Positions 48,460 to 59,098 of a DNA stretch of 64,000 nucleotides are shown here, piece by piece; the first letter of the stretch is position 1; each line of letters starts with the position of its first letter. Made by a program: the position numbers and the translations under genes. Origin of the DNA: Symsagittifera roscoffensis. Lineage: Eukaryota; Xenacoelomorpha; Acoela; Convolutidae. The DNA is taken from the NCBI RefSeq assembly GCF_963678635.1, contig NC_087064.1:69802123-69866122 (forward strand), given 5' to 3'. Under the pieces are notes generated by a model. It saw nothing but the letters and a program-made list of their open reading frames with translations, did not search any database and had not been told where the DNA came from.

Positions 48460-48770
48460 TCATCTTCCGAGGTTAGCTCCGCTAAGAGATTCTTGTTGAA
48501 TGTTTTTGAGAAATTGTCTAATGAGTCTCCTTCTAACTGTTTTTGCAGTACGGCGTCCTTCCTGCAGCTGTGATTACTTCGGCCTGGTTGCTCTATTGTG
48601 CAAACAATTTTCTCTTCCTCGTTCTCCTCCGTTGTAGTGAGATCGATCTCGATCACTTGAATGTCACTTCGAAATGACTCATAAGGTTCTGGCTTACTGC
48701 TAACCGCCGGTGGGTTTTCTTCTGTCGTTGCCTCCAGCTCTCTTGTGTTATTTGGCGGAGTGCTCTCTGC
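48405..48770 (-). pseudogene. Linker segment between RNase H and integrase, second Ty3/gypsy element
   Basis: An open frame with an acidic stretch (DLTTTEENEEEKIV) followed by DNFSKTFNKNLLAELTSEDEW. It shares no recognisable domain and is placed by its position before the integrase zinc region. Confidence 0.5.
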
Positions 48771-48861
48771 TTCCTCGATTAACTGCCAGAAAGAAAGCAG
48801 TCGACAATCGGCTTCCTTCTGCTGGTCCTCCCTTAACTGCCTTTCACCCGTGATATTTGTC

Positions 48862-49263
48862 TTGTTTCGCTCTCTGAACTATCTCGAATTTTCCGGCTTC
48901 CACTGATTGTCCTTCTTGTTCTTTGTAGAGTCTCTGTGACCTCCTCCTCCTCCGATAATTCATTCGTGTTGTTTAATGATCGATTCCAGCTCTGATCCAC
49001 TAAGCTTTTCTCTCTGTCGTCGCCTCGCCAGTGTTACTGTGGTAAATCCGACCACCAGTTTTATAATCTAGTTTGCTGTTTGCTCATTTTGGTTAATTTT
49101 TTTCCAATTGGAGGAAAAAATTTATTTTTTTTAGAATTTCTGTCCGGCCGTTTTCTGAGTTGCAAAGTAGGGAAAGTTTTTTCTTGCAATAGATTTTTGC
49201 TGTTTAGCTGTTTAGGCAATCGCGGAAATTGATTTAACCCATTCCGGTCGAGCTTTGTTTTTT
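48862..49263 (-). repeat. Single linker-segment copy outside the array
   Basis: It is a diverged copy of the linker part of the 1010-bp unit: TTTCGCTCTCTGAACTATC near 48869, GTTTAATGATCGATTCC near 48970, CCGACCACCA near 49050 and CATTCCGGTCGAGC near 49240. It sits between RNase H and the linker ORF, which is probably the ancestral position. Confidence 0.8.
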
Positions 49264-49444
49264 TTTTCACAGTTTTGGTTGCTATAGCAACCTTGAAGGG
49301 ATGAGTTTTTTTTTTCTTCTTTTGTTCTAGAATATTCTAGAACGTTATCATTCCGGTTGAGCGAGCAATTGTTTTCTAGCCTTCTGCTCATGCAATCTAA
49401 AGCCTTATGAGAGGAGTCAATTGTTGTTACTACGAATTTTTCGT

Positions 49445-49875
49445 CTAATTCGGATTCGAGCCATGGATCACTATACGAATCTCGTGGCAAATAGTCAACG
49501 ATACCATGTCCTTCCCTGGAATGTGAACTATTTTGAACTGATAGGGCAATAACCTATCTACCCACCGTGTTAATCTGGATTGATTTGTTTTGTTGGACCT
49601 GCTCCCATGTAGGGCTGATGTTAAAATTTCATGGTCAGTTGCGATGATGAATTCCTTTCCTAATAGGTAATGTTTGTACCTGTCAACTGCCCAAACAACC
49701 GCCAAGAGTTCGAGTTCATTTGTAGAGTATTTTTTTCTTGTGAGTTTAGGTATATAGATGCAAACGAAATAGGGACCCAATCCCCTTCGTCTGGTTGCTG
49801 TTCTAGGGTTGCCCCCAGTCCATTGTGACTGGCGTCACATTTAACCCTAGTAGACGTTTTTTTTTCGGACATCAA
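49445..49875 (-). pseudogene. pol: RNase H fragment of the second Ty3/gypsy element
   Basis: The fragment carries CDASHNGLGATLEQ, then in a second frame STNELELLAVVWAVDRYKHY, ATDHEILTSAL and SRLTRWVDRLLPYQFKIVHI. A frameshift near 49740 separates the two parts. These are the standard landmarks of gypsy RNase H. The upstream end stops abruptly before the RT connection. Confidence 0.88.
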
Positions 49876-50143
49876 TATTGGCGGTCGGGATTTTCTGTGC
49901 TACTTTGACTACAATTTGCAGACTACTATTTGACTACTATTTGCTGACCGGAATTCAAATTCGTAAAATTTCTTGATATTGTTCTTAAAGTTTTACGGTT
50001 GATCGGTCAAAATAAATGTCTGATAAGCTACCGTAAAATGAAAATTTTGGGTGGCGATGGTTGAAAATTTACTAGCGATTTTACGAAATATTGCAAGGTG
50101 ACTTCGCCGATGGCTCATGCGCATTTTTAAAATTAAATTAGTT

Positions 50144-50575
50144 CTCTTCTGCAGGGGCGGATTTAGGGGGAGAGGACGGAGGGGGGCGGACGCCCCTTCC
50201 CCCCTCAGGGATTTGACCCCTTGCCGACCAAAAGGTTCACCCCTTTGGTACTTTTTAAGAAATCCAGTTTTGGCCGACCGACCCTAAAATTTTTCTAAAG
50301 GCGCCTTTGGCGCCAATATATACTAATTTTGAATGGGAGCGATTTTGTCAAAATTTTTAAAAAATTGCCCAAAAACGGTTTTTTTTCAGCTGTTTTTAAA
50401 ATTTTGCCTGCGGCGCAGAAAATTTGGCCAAAACATTGTCTTTTTAATGTTTGAGGAGAGCTCGGAAAGTCAATTTGGTCGGCCAAAAAAAGTCGTCAAA
50501 ATTTTTGAAATTTTTTGGAAAGTCCGCCCCCCCCCCCCCCCTCGAGAAAACCCTAGATCCGCCCCTGCTCTTCTG
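50144..50575. mobile_element. hAT-type MITE with 8-bp target duplication (416 bp)
   Basis: Element 50152-50567. The terminal inverted repeats are CAGGGGCGGATTTAGGG and the complement of CCCTAGATCCGCCCCTG (one mismatch in 17). The flanking 8-mers are identical (CTCTTCTG at 50144-50151 and 50568-50575). Eight-base duplications are the hAT superfamily signature. It has no coding capacity and contains a C-rich run near the right end. Confidence 0.9.
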
Positions 50576-52149
50576 GAAAAAATGAACAATTAGGTTAAAA
50601 AAATTGGAAGAAGTCTAACCTGATTGTCCATTATAGTTTGAGCGCTGAAGTAGTTTTGTAAATATTTATCTATTTCAAATCTGTTTCCCGCTTCAATGTT
50701 TTTATATCAAAGATTTGCAAAGATTATAAGTCTTCTCCAATCCTGTCGTATTCTTGTGTTTAATTACAGGATGACTTCGGCTTTTTACTGCAAAAATGCT
50801 TCCTGCTGAAACAAATCTCCACAAGCTTCAATCCCGCCTCATTTAGCTCTTACCTAATACCTTTTAAAATAGATTTGATGTTCTAGACTAGATTTAGGAC
50901 GTAATCTGATCAAAAGAGTTGTCTGAAAATGTCCAATTAGAGATTAATACCACTTAATTATTTCTCGTAATTTCGGGGAAACTGAAACTTTAAATTTAAC
51001 ACAATCAAAGAATGTTAGCGGGTAATTTGAGTCTGAATGGACTTTGAAGATGTACCTAATTTTCGATTTCTCAGGAAAAAAGTACTTCAAATCAAACTAG
51101 TTGTTTTGAAGCAGCTATTGAACTTTTAAGTCGAATCGGCAATTCCAAATCTTAATTTTTTTTAACAGAGAAAGATCAAAGAACGTATTTAAGACAGATT
51201 TATAAAGGGTAAAAGGCGAATTAGCTCGAACTCGAGGTCAAATGAAGCTAAGGCAAACAACCTTTACCTTTAATTTCCTTCAAATATCGCCGCCAGTCTT
51301 GCTATTTTCGAAACTCTTTTGTCCTTATACGCTGCATACAGCTCTTAGCCTTTGGATTTTAACGGAATACTAGATAAATATTCGATGCCCTTAAAAAGAT
51401 ACGCGGAGAGAATTTTTATTAAAAAGATTTTTCAGCGAACTTTTAGAAAGTGTTGGCAAAAGACCGAACTTTACTGTAGCGAACATCAAACTATGTATTT
51501 TTTCGGAATACAAAATGTATATAATTTCTGAAAATCTTTTTGAATTCAAAGAACAAAAAAAAATTGCTTTGATATTCGATGCAGTAAAAGTTCGGTGATT
51601 TGCCAGCAGCTTTGTTGCTTCGTTGAAAGCTCCTTTTGTTGAAAATTCCTTCCTCGTACCTTTTTTAAAGGACAGTGAATAGGGGCCATGTGAACAATCT
51701 ATTCCCCCTCTCCCTAAGTAAATGTAAGAAAGAGATTGTTCACTTGGTCAGAAGTAATTATTTTCAAACAATTGGATTTGAGCTTAGTGCACTCAGGCGG
51801 CCTTACGGTTTGAATTTTTCAATTAATTTTAGGGGGAGGGCTGTGAATAGTTATCTAATCGTTTTTTAAACCCTAAAAGCTATATGTGCCGTTAAATTAT
51901 TATTATCAAACTCGTGAAAAGTATTTTCCTCCTGGACAAGATCTTTGGCTCTACTCGCGAGTAACCGAACCCATCATCGGTCCTTACAACAACTCAAAAA
52001 ACTTTTTCTAAATTTTCGGCCTGATGAAATGGGGCCTTGTATCCCATGCTATCAATACTGGCTCTGGAGGTCTAATCAAAGTTTTAATTCAACCAGTTTA
52101 CGGTCTAAGGTTGAGGTTAATTATTGTTGCGACCGTTGAAATTGGAGAG
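50576..52149. other. Non-coding interval
   Basis: No gene is supported. The open frame at 51675-51869 overlaps a purine/pyrimidine-rich segment resembling sequences near 14270 and 56150. Confidence 0.4.
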
Positions 52150-52290
52150 TAACTTTGTATTTGGGTGTATTTTAGTTTATTTTTCTGTTTGTTTTCCACG
52201 CAAAATCAAGTACCACAGTAATCGTCAGAGATAAATTAAGTTGAAGCCCTTTCAAACGTCATTCGAAAGATATTAAAACATTTGCCTGCT
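52150..52290 (+). repeat. Dispersed repeat family B, copy 5
   Basis: It contains AGTAACTTTGTATTTGGGTG, CGCAAAATCAAGTACCACAG and CATTCGAAAGATATT in the family order. Confidence 0.5.
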
Positions 52291-52379
52291 TGAGCTGTAG
52301 TTGATGATTTCAACTAATGGTCGTCCATCTTTGTTTTCTTAGAGCAGGTAGTTTATGTTTTACATAGTTTGTACCCTTA

Positions 52380-52669
52380 CTGAAATAATAACCAGACATA
52401 ATAATTATGAAAAAATCTGATCTTGAGTCAGATATGATCAGACTTAAACTAAACCGGGACCAGACATGTTCATGTCTGAAATACATGATCAGACTTGAAG
52501 CAGACATGATCATACCTGACTTTACATGACCATACCTGGACCAGACATGATCATGCCTGAAATTACATGATGAGACCTGAAGCAGATATGATCATACCTG
52601 ACTTTACATGATCATATTTGGACCAGACATAATCATGCCTAAAATTACATGAAGCAGACATATCATGAT
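52380..52669. repeat. CATGATC-rich minisatellite, left block
   Basis: Degenerate copies of phrases such as ACCTGAAGCAGATATGATCAT and ACCTGACTTTACATGATCAT recur with a higher-order period of about 80 bp. The block is rich in the palindrome CATGATCATG. It ends where the U2-like sequence begins. Confidence 0.8.
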
Positions 52670-52839
52670 GGTAGTGTAAGACCGGGACAACCCGTGCGTC
52701 AACTGAAGCAAGCTTCGGTGTTAACTCGAGAAGCAAAAATTAGTTTAATAATGGTGCCAGGCAATGCCCAGCATGCCAGATATTAAGCTGACAAGAACAG
52801 ATACTACACATGACCTTAGCCAAAAAGCCGAGAAGCGAT
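52670..52839 (-). ncRNA. U2 snRNA-like gene, probably a 3'-truncated pseudogene
   Basis: Read on the minus strand, it starts ATCGCTTCTCGGC, the U2 5' end, followed by TTTTTGGCTAAG. The branch-site recognition segment is exact (GTGTAGTATCTGTTCTT). A stem-loop II region and AATTTTTGC in the Sm-site position follow. A stem-loop III pairs GTTAAC with GTTGAC around GAAGC-TTGC-TTC. The start of stem-loop IV (CCCGGTCTTACACTACC) is present but its 3' arm is replaced by minisatellite sequence (ATCATGATATG). At 170 nt it falls short of the usual 185-195 nt. U2 pairs with the intron branch point in the spliceosome. The 5' half looks functional, while the broken stem-loop IV argues for a truncated copy. 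Confidence 0.85.
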
Positions 52840-53109
52840 AACTGAAAAAAATGATCTTTTTTCTACATGCCTCAGACACAAAAAAGAAACAACAGCTCGG
52901 ACCATAAAACTTTTAAATTATCCAACTGGATTGGGAGCTAGGTCGCTCCCGAAAAAATTCATACAAGATCAAGGTAAATTGTTAAAAATAGGCAGTCATT
53001 ATGATTCTTTGCCTCATCAAAAACACCCTGCCGGCTTGTAGTTTAATCTTAAAACTACAGTGGACTATATAATAATCACCTGATTTTCTGCCGTTACATG
53101 GCGCTTATT

Positions 53110-53275
53110 TTTCTACATGATCAGACCTGAAGCAGGTATAGTCATGTCTGACCAGGTATAGTCATGTCTGACTCAAGTATAATCATTTCTGACCAGGTAT
53201 AATCATGTCTGAACAGGCATAGTCATGTCTGACCAGGTATATTAATGTCTGGCTCAGGTATAGTCTTCAAACGGC
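53110..53275. repeat. Minisatellite of ~20 bp, right block
   Basis: About seven copies of GACCAGGTATAGTCATGTCT with small changes. It is related in sequence to the block at 52380, so the U2-like sequence sits between two blocks of the same minisatellite family. Confidence 0.85.
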
Positions 53276-53491
53276 AGAAGTGATCACTTGTGAAACAGAT
53301 ATGCACAGAGATGGAAAACAGCTAGTGTCTGACAATTGTATGATCAGACATGAAATTGTGAGAAAAATTCGGCGCGGGTAGTAAGTTCGATAGTTTTCAT
53401 TCAACACATTTTACCTACGAGATCAAGTGACCAGGTTTTTTTATTAAAAAAGTTTTTTGCTGGCTTATATTTTAAGGTTATACTTTTTGTC

Positions 53492-53932
53492 TTACTTGAA
53501 ATGATTTCGACGTTGATATAATGGCTCAGTCACCTTAGATTGCTTCATTTGAAGCCTGAAAACTTTTTTTTTCTTTTTTTTTCTAGGTTCAGGGGTTGCC
53601 ATGTATGTTTTTTTGAAGTAATCTGTGTTTCTTTTTTCATTACTTATTATATTATTTATGGACAATTCTTCGTCAAGAATTGTGGGTTGGCAAATACCTA
53701 ATAATTGGAGTATATTATTAATGCGGTAGGCTACTTCATTTATAGGTGAAACTGTAGCATTTGTTTCACAATATCCTAAAAGTACTAAGGGTAATGTTAC
53801 TTGATATGGTGTATTATTATACACGTGTAATGAAATGATGTCGGAATTCGTGTTTTTCGAATATTTTATGGATGAGATTGTAACTTTGAAAAATTTGTGA
53901 ATAGGTTTAAGTTTCAATACATTATAGCTCAA
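53492..53932 (-). pseudogene. Probable retrotransposon polyprotein fragment
   Basis: This 146-codon open frame has no ATG near its start. It reads as a compact folded domain (SLHVYNNTPYQVTLPLVLLG, then NEVAYRINNILQLLG) followed by a lysine run. The style resembles the segment between protease and reverse transcriptase of gypsy-like retroelements, but no catalytic motif is present. It could equally be a fragment of an unknown gene. Confidence 0.4.
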
Positions 53933-54094
53933 TTTTGTTTTCTACTAAAGAGGCGTCTACCTAACTATTGTCGGCTTCGTTCGAGACAAATGTATAAAAA
54001 TTTTGTTGATGCCTTTCCAAAAGTTTTCAACATATTTTTTTTTCGCTTAAATAAATCGAAGCTGACGCAAATATAATATAATATAATAACTAGT

Positions 54095-54320
54095 GAAAAA
54101 CGGGCTCTTTTCCAGTTTCCCCCCTTTCAAAATACCGAATTTTATGTTTGTTTTACGTGTTATTACGGCTAAACGCGTAATGTTTGAAATATGAAGAACA
54201 AATCTGTTCACAGTTGTCGATTTGTTCACCATGCCAAATTTCATTGCATTATGACAACGTTAAATAAGCTTTTCAAATTTGAATTTGAAAGGGGGGGAAC
54301 TGGAAAAGAGCCGAAAAACG
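54095..54320. mobile_element. hAT-type MITE 1 with exact 8-bp target duplication (210 bp)
   Basis: Element 54103-54312. The terminal inverted repeats begin GGCTCTTTTCCAGTTTCCCC on the left and end GGGGGAACTGGAAAAGAGCC on the right. Both flanks carry GAAAAACG (54095-54102 and 54313-54320). No coding capacity. Confidence 0.93.
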
Positions 54321-54395
54321 ATATCTAGCTACAGAGTTATATAATTTTACAAAAACAAGTCTAAATCATATGGTAGATAAACATTATACCCTTTT

Positions 54396-54627
54396 GGCCC
54401 GTTGGCTCTTTTCCAGTTCCCCTCCTTTCAAATTCAAATTTGAAAAGCTTATTTAACGTTGTCATAATGCAATGAAATTTGGCATGGTGAACAAATCGAC
54501 AACTGTGAACAGATTTGTTCTTCATATTTTACAGCGTAACATTACGCGTTTAGCCGTAATAATACGTAAAACAAACATAAAATTCGGTATTTTGAAAGGG
54601 GCGAAACTGGAAAAGAGCCGGCCCGTT
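54396..54627. mobile_element. hAT-type MITE 2, same family, inverted orientation (216 bp)
   Basis: Element 54404-54619, the same family as the one at 54103 in reverse orientation. Its own flanking 8-mers are identical (GGCCCGTT at 54396-54403 and 54620-54627). Two different target duplications show two independent insertions about 90 bp apart. Together they make a large potential cruciform. Confidence 0.93.
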
Positions 54628-56463
54628 TTCACCTGTCTCATTATGAGTGTAAACGTATAATTATCTCATGTGTTGCATTAGTTTTCTCGCCCTAGCGTCA
54701 AGCGAGTTTTTGAGTTTTTAAAAATTGTCTCTCCTAATAAACGTTTGGCTCTTCTATTAATTAGCTCTCGCCTAAAATCATTCCTCCCTCTTTTTTCCGC
54801 TATGAGATTTCTCTAAAAATCAATTTGGCCGCGTTCAATTCCGCTTCGTTTTTTTGAATGGGTTTCGCTTATTTTCCTCACTTTCGCTTTCCGCCTTAAT
54901 GGTTTTCGCAGGTGTGTCATGCTTGAAAACATTACTGGATATCAATCATCGGGACCAGCTTCACCTCCCCTCCGAACAGTTGGGCGATGGGGAGAGAACT
55001 TTCACTTGGTTCTAATTGGGAGTTTTCAGCCAATCAGAATCAATCATTTTACAAAAACTGAGCGCTTAAATAAATTGATCCAACTTTATTCCATGTTAAC
55101 TTGGTTTATCTGCGGCTTTGAGTTTAGGCGGCTAATAAAGGTTTTTCATTACTTTTTGGCTCATAAAAGTTTTCCATTACTGGTTACCGGTGCTTAACAG
55201 GATGTTATTTTGCTTAGCTTGGCAAGATCACATGTAACCAGCGCCTATTAAGCTATGACTTATTACAAGAGCTCATCTTGCAAATTACAGCGCACGTGCT
55301 ATTTGAACATGCAAACATGTGGTTGCTGGGCACCACCACTACCGGAGCACCACGATGACACAATTTTAAAAATTTGAAGGCTTGAGGCAAAAGAATTAAA
55401 TCAAGAGATAATATCCCTTTGCACATATCCGGTTTAACAAAAGTATTGGAATGTTTCAATAAAAATCGGTCGTTTTTTACTATGGGTGTAATCAGGGCGG
55501 ATTCAAGGGGAGGGCATATACAACTTTTCCCTCTCACAGATTGGACCCATCGGGTTTGTTTTACTACAATCAATTTCGGTTGACATTTGGCGCCAATTTA
55601 TACTTATTTTTAGAAGAAAAGCGCGCTCAAAAATGTATTTTTTTGGTCAAAACTTTCCAAAAAAAAACTAAAAACGGCATGTTTGGCATTTTTTTCAAAA
55701 TTTTGCTTGCGGCATAGAAAATTGTTTCAAAATAAGGTCTCTATTGTGTTTCAAAAGAGCTCGGAAAGAGATTGACTGGAATCGACCAGGGCGTAACTGT
55801 ATATTCTGCGTAACCGAGTGGTAAAAGAGTCAGAGAGGTGACATCATGTCATGGTTGATGATCTAGTTCGGAGTTTCGCATTAAATTTGAGGGAACAACA
55901 TTTGTCTTTTGTGTTTGATTCGTTGAACTGAGGTAGATTTGAACCGTGTGTAATTGCTGGTAGACCAATCGATGGCCCTTTGATCTGCGCCTTTGATCAT
56001 TCAAGAGCTGATTGTAGCGAGCTTTCTTACTGCTTCGTCGCCTGGAGTATTTTTCAAAATATACAAGTCAATTATGTATGTCTTGCATTCAGGCTTCGTC
56101 TTCTAGTTGAAGCTATTGGATCTACGTAATAATCTCCATCCCTTTCAAGAAGGGGGGGGGGAGAGATTGTTAAGTAGATCAAAATGGTCGATTTTTCGAC
56201 CAATCAGAATGCAGCAAAATTAGAATTCTCAATAGAAAGCTCAGTGATAACTTACTGTATTTATTTATAGGGGTGATTATTCTTAAGTAGGTACCATAGG
56301 GAAGAAGATTATTGAGAAGATCCAAGCTATTCTTTGAGCTACACTTAATCACAGAACATTAAAAAATGGCTGCAATTTAAATGATTAGTTGAGTATTAGT
56401 AATGTTTTTTGTGAGCTTCGTTCGCTGAAATTCTGCGATTGTTTTTGATAGTATTTAAAAGCA
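54628..56463. other. Non-coding interval with repeat fragments
   Basis: No gene is supported. Around 55493-55790 a segment starting CAGGGCGGATTCAAGGGG resembles the left part of the MITE at 50152 and is probably a diverged relative. A poly-G tract lies at about 56150. Confidence 0.45.
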
Positions 56464-56464
56464 A

Positions 56465-56990
56465 ACAAGACTGCTCGTATCAGGGCGAAGCCCTGAATTT
56501 TCCGACTGCCTTTTAAGATTTATGGAGCTGTAATAACAAAAAAAAATTAAATGTAAAAGATAAAAAGATTTTTTTTTCTAAAAATTGAGACTTTTTTGTG
56601 AAAACCATACTCCCACACGCCATATAAAGTACAACGTGATAGATTTCGCTCCTTGTAACAAATCAATTATGGTAAATAAGCTTTTTTCAATCAATTTGGA
56701 AAGATTTCTAACACGGATTAAATCTCCGCTTACGCGTCAATAGTGCGAAATATGTCGCGCGTTAATTGTCCCAACTTGGCCAAAATGGCAATCTTTAAAC
56801 CACCATAACTTTATGATAAATAATCACAGGTAAAATATTTTTTCAAATTTGAGCTCAGGACAACAATACCTTTCGGCTGATAAAAAAAATTCCGTCAACA
56901 ATTCTTAGTTAAAAAGTCAAAATTTGTCTGAAGAAAAAACCCACGCCGAGCACAAATATTCCGTAACTTTTGTTAGGAAAGATGAACAAT
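56465..56990 (+). repeat. Dispersed repeat family A, copy
   Basis: It begins ACAAGACTGCTCGTATCAGG with the CAGGGCGAAGCCCTG hairpin, and has the core TGCGAAATATGTCGCGCG. The right-end hairpin is degraded (TTTTGTTAGGAAAGATGAACAAT). Confidence 0.85.
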
Positions 56991-57091
56991 TAATATGTGA
57001 TCGACTGCGGCATTATGTAACGACGGTTCTTACTGATAACGAAATTTCAAAAGTGTTCCCCCAGTTTTGAAACAATTGGGTCGGTTACGTA

Positions 57092-57303
57092 GCAGTATTT
57101 AGACAACTGCGTATTCCTACTCGTCAATAAGCAGACAAATACTGTATTAACCAATCAGAACAGAATCGAGACAAGGAAGAAATTAATAATTGATTATTGT
57201 TTATTTCGTAAGTTTGCTTTACCATCTCGATTCTGATTGGTTAATTTAGCATTTGTCTGCTTACTGACTAGTATGAATACACGGTTGCCTAAAAACAGAC
57301 TGC
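57092..57303. repeat. 212-bp foldback (MITE-like)
   Basis: The arms are inverted repeats: GCAGACAAATACTGTATTAACC against GGTTAATTTAGCATTTGTCTGC, with further pairing out to GCAGTATTTAGACAACTGCG and its partner. The centre is the AT-rich stretch near 57195. Both arms include the CCAATCAGAA/TTCTGATTGG block. Confidence 0.8.
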
Positions 57304-57530
57304 ACTCCAAATGGGTCTAAAAATTGAGCTTCTAGACTTAGTTACTGCAGAAGTATGATCTGATTCATTTCCAAGGTTAATCATAAAAAAGTTTCACTTG
57401 AAAAAATGCTAACCGTATTAATGCCATTTAGACTCAATGATTTGAACTTACTCTCAGTCATTCGCTTAGCCCAAAAAAGCAAATGAACTATCAAAAATAA
57501 TATTTCGAAATCAGAAAAAAAAATTGATTT

Positions 57531-58060
57531 TTGTTTCGACTTTCGATACGAAAGTAACGAAATATTTCTTCTTGGGGTGGTGTTTTTTCTTCAGACAAAA
57601 TTCGAGTGTTTAACTAGCCGTTTTTGATTGATTTTTTTAAATATCATTCAAAAGGTGTTTTTGTCAAGAGCTCAAATTTGAAAAGATATTTCACCTGTGA
57701 TCATTTTTCGTAAAGTTATGGGGGTTTAAATATTGCCATTTTGGCCAATTTGGGACAACTAACGCGCGATATAATTCGCGCTATTAACGCGTAAGCGGAG
57801 AGTTAACCCGTCTTAGAAACTGTTCCAAATTGGTTGAAAGAAGCTCATTAGCCATGGTTGATTTGTTACAAGGAGCGAAATCTATCCTTTTGTACTTTAT
57901 ATGGCGCGTAAGGGGATGATTTTGATAAAAAAATTTCAAATTTTAGAAAAAAAATTTCATTTTGTTTAATTACATTAATTTTTTAATGTTATTACTGCTC
58001 CATAAACCTCAAAAGGCAGTCATAACATTCAGGGTTTTGCCCTGATACAAGCAGTCTTTT
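57531..58060 (-). repeat. Dispersed repeat family A, reverse copy
   Basis: It has the end hairpin CGACTTTCGATACGAAAGT, the core GCGCGATATAATTCGCGC and the end CCCTGATACAAGCAGTCTTTT. It faces the copy at 56465 across the foldback. Confidence 0.85.
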
Positions 58061-58529
58061 ATTTCTTTGTTTATATTGCCGCCAAAACCCGACTTTTCAA
58101 TTAAGCTAGGAATTGTTGGTCAAAATTGGTTTCGTAAAATGGAGTTCAGATTTTCCTCGGAAACAAAAACAGTTCAGCGATGGGACCAAGTTGTTATCCC
58201 CCCCCCCCAATCCGGTTTAGGGGGAGACTAATGCCAACTTGGTTATGAGGTCGATTTTTCAGCCAATCAGAATAGAGCATTTTCACGCAGCCCTTATCAA
58301 TTTAATTTGAATTGGACGCTGGGGTGGAGGATCTTTACTTAGTCTATTTGGGGGGGGGGGGGGAGGGGGAGTAGGATGTTAACTTGATCCCAGCGATGAC
58401 TGATTGAAATATTCTGCGAAATTTTTGAATTTGCAAATTTTTATCTGATTTTTTAAAGCCCGTGTAACTTGCCATGAACAGATGACCGAAACAAGGGAAG
58501 ATGTGGTCGAAATAATTTGTGCTATTCAT

Positions 58530-59040
58530 CAGGGGCGGATTAATGATTTTCTCGGCGGGAGAGAGGGGAATTTTTGTCGACATGTTTCTAAGTCAACCAG
58601 CGTACCGAGGGGGATAATCAAATTGGTCGACCTAAAATAAAAGGTCCGCAAAGTTTTCAGTTTTTTCGAAAAACCGCCCCTTAAAAAAATTTCTGCACAC
58701 GCCACTGCAGTTGACCACATGTATTTTCTGAGCTCTCCCAAATCACTAAAGCTCTACCTATTTTGACAAAATTTTGTGCGCCGCTTTTAAATTTTTGAAA
58801 AAGCGTTTTTAGGCACTTTTTGGAAAATTTCGATCAAAAATTGCGTTTTTCGGTGCGCGCTTCCCCATAAAAATTGATATATAATGACTCCAAAGATGCC
58901 TTTAGAAAAAAATTATAGATTCGGTCAGCCAAAAATGGATATCCTAAAAAAGTACCGAAATGGGCACCATTTTGGGTCGGCAGGGGGTCGAATCCCTGAG
59001 GGAGGAGATTCCCCGCCCCGTTCGTCTAAATCCGCCCTTG
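58530..59040. mobile_element. GGGGCGGAT-ended element, hAT-like, composite
   Basis: The left end is CAGGGGCGGATTAATG and the right end AAATCCGCCCTTG. The flanks CTATTCAT and CGATTCAC agree at six of eight positions, consistent with an old 8-bp duplication. An internal CACACGCCACTGCAG at 58690-58705 looks like the terminus of a related element, so this may be one element nested in or fused to another. Confidence 0.6.
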
Positions 59041-59098
59041 CGATTCACATAGAACACTGAAATAATTGTTTCACTGTACTACTATGTGTTGTTATCAG

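Larger units (their letters stand above)
43109..49880 (-). mobile_element. Rearranged remnant of a second Ty3/gypsy element
   Basis: Minus-strand order: RNase H (49875-49500), linker, integrase zinc region (48459-48109), integrase C-terminal/tail segment, a tandem array of that segment joined to a linker segment, then the unique end of the tail (43682-43365). There is no gag, protease or complete RT: the element is truncated just right of 49875. It is a different lineage from the element at 20206, since shared domains differ at many residues. Confidence 0.85.

Noticed and set aside
54047-54660. Two similar 62- to 65-codon frames on opposite strands
   Set aside because: They lie within the two inverted MITEs, and the protein similarity is just the repeat.
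54919-55197. 92-codon frame as an exon between the two modular groups
   Set aside because: It overlaps the CCAATCAGAA repeat block and has no acceptor/donor pair giving the needed phase 1 to phase 0 transition.
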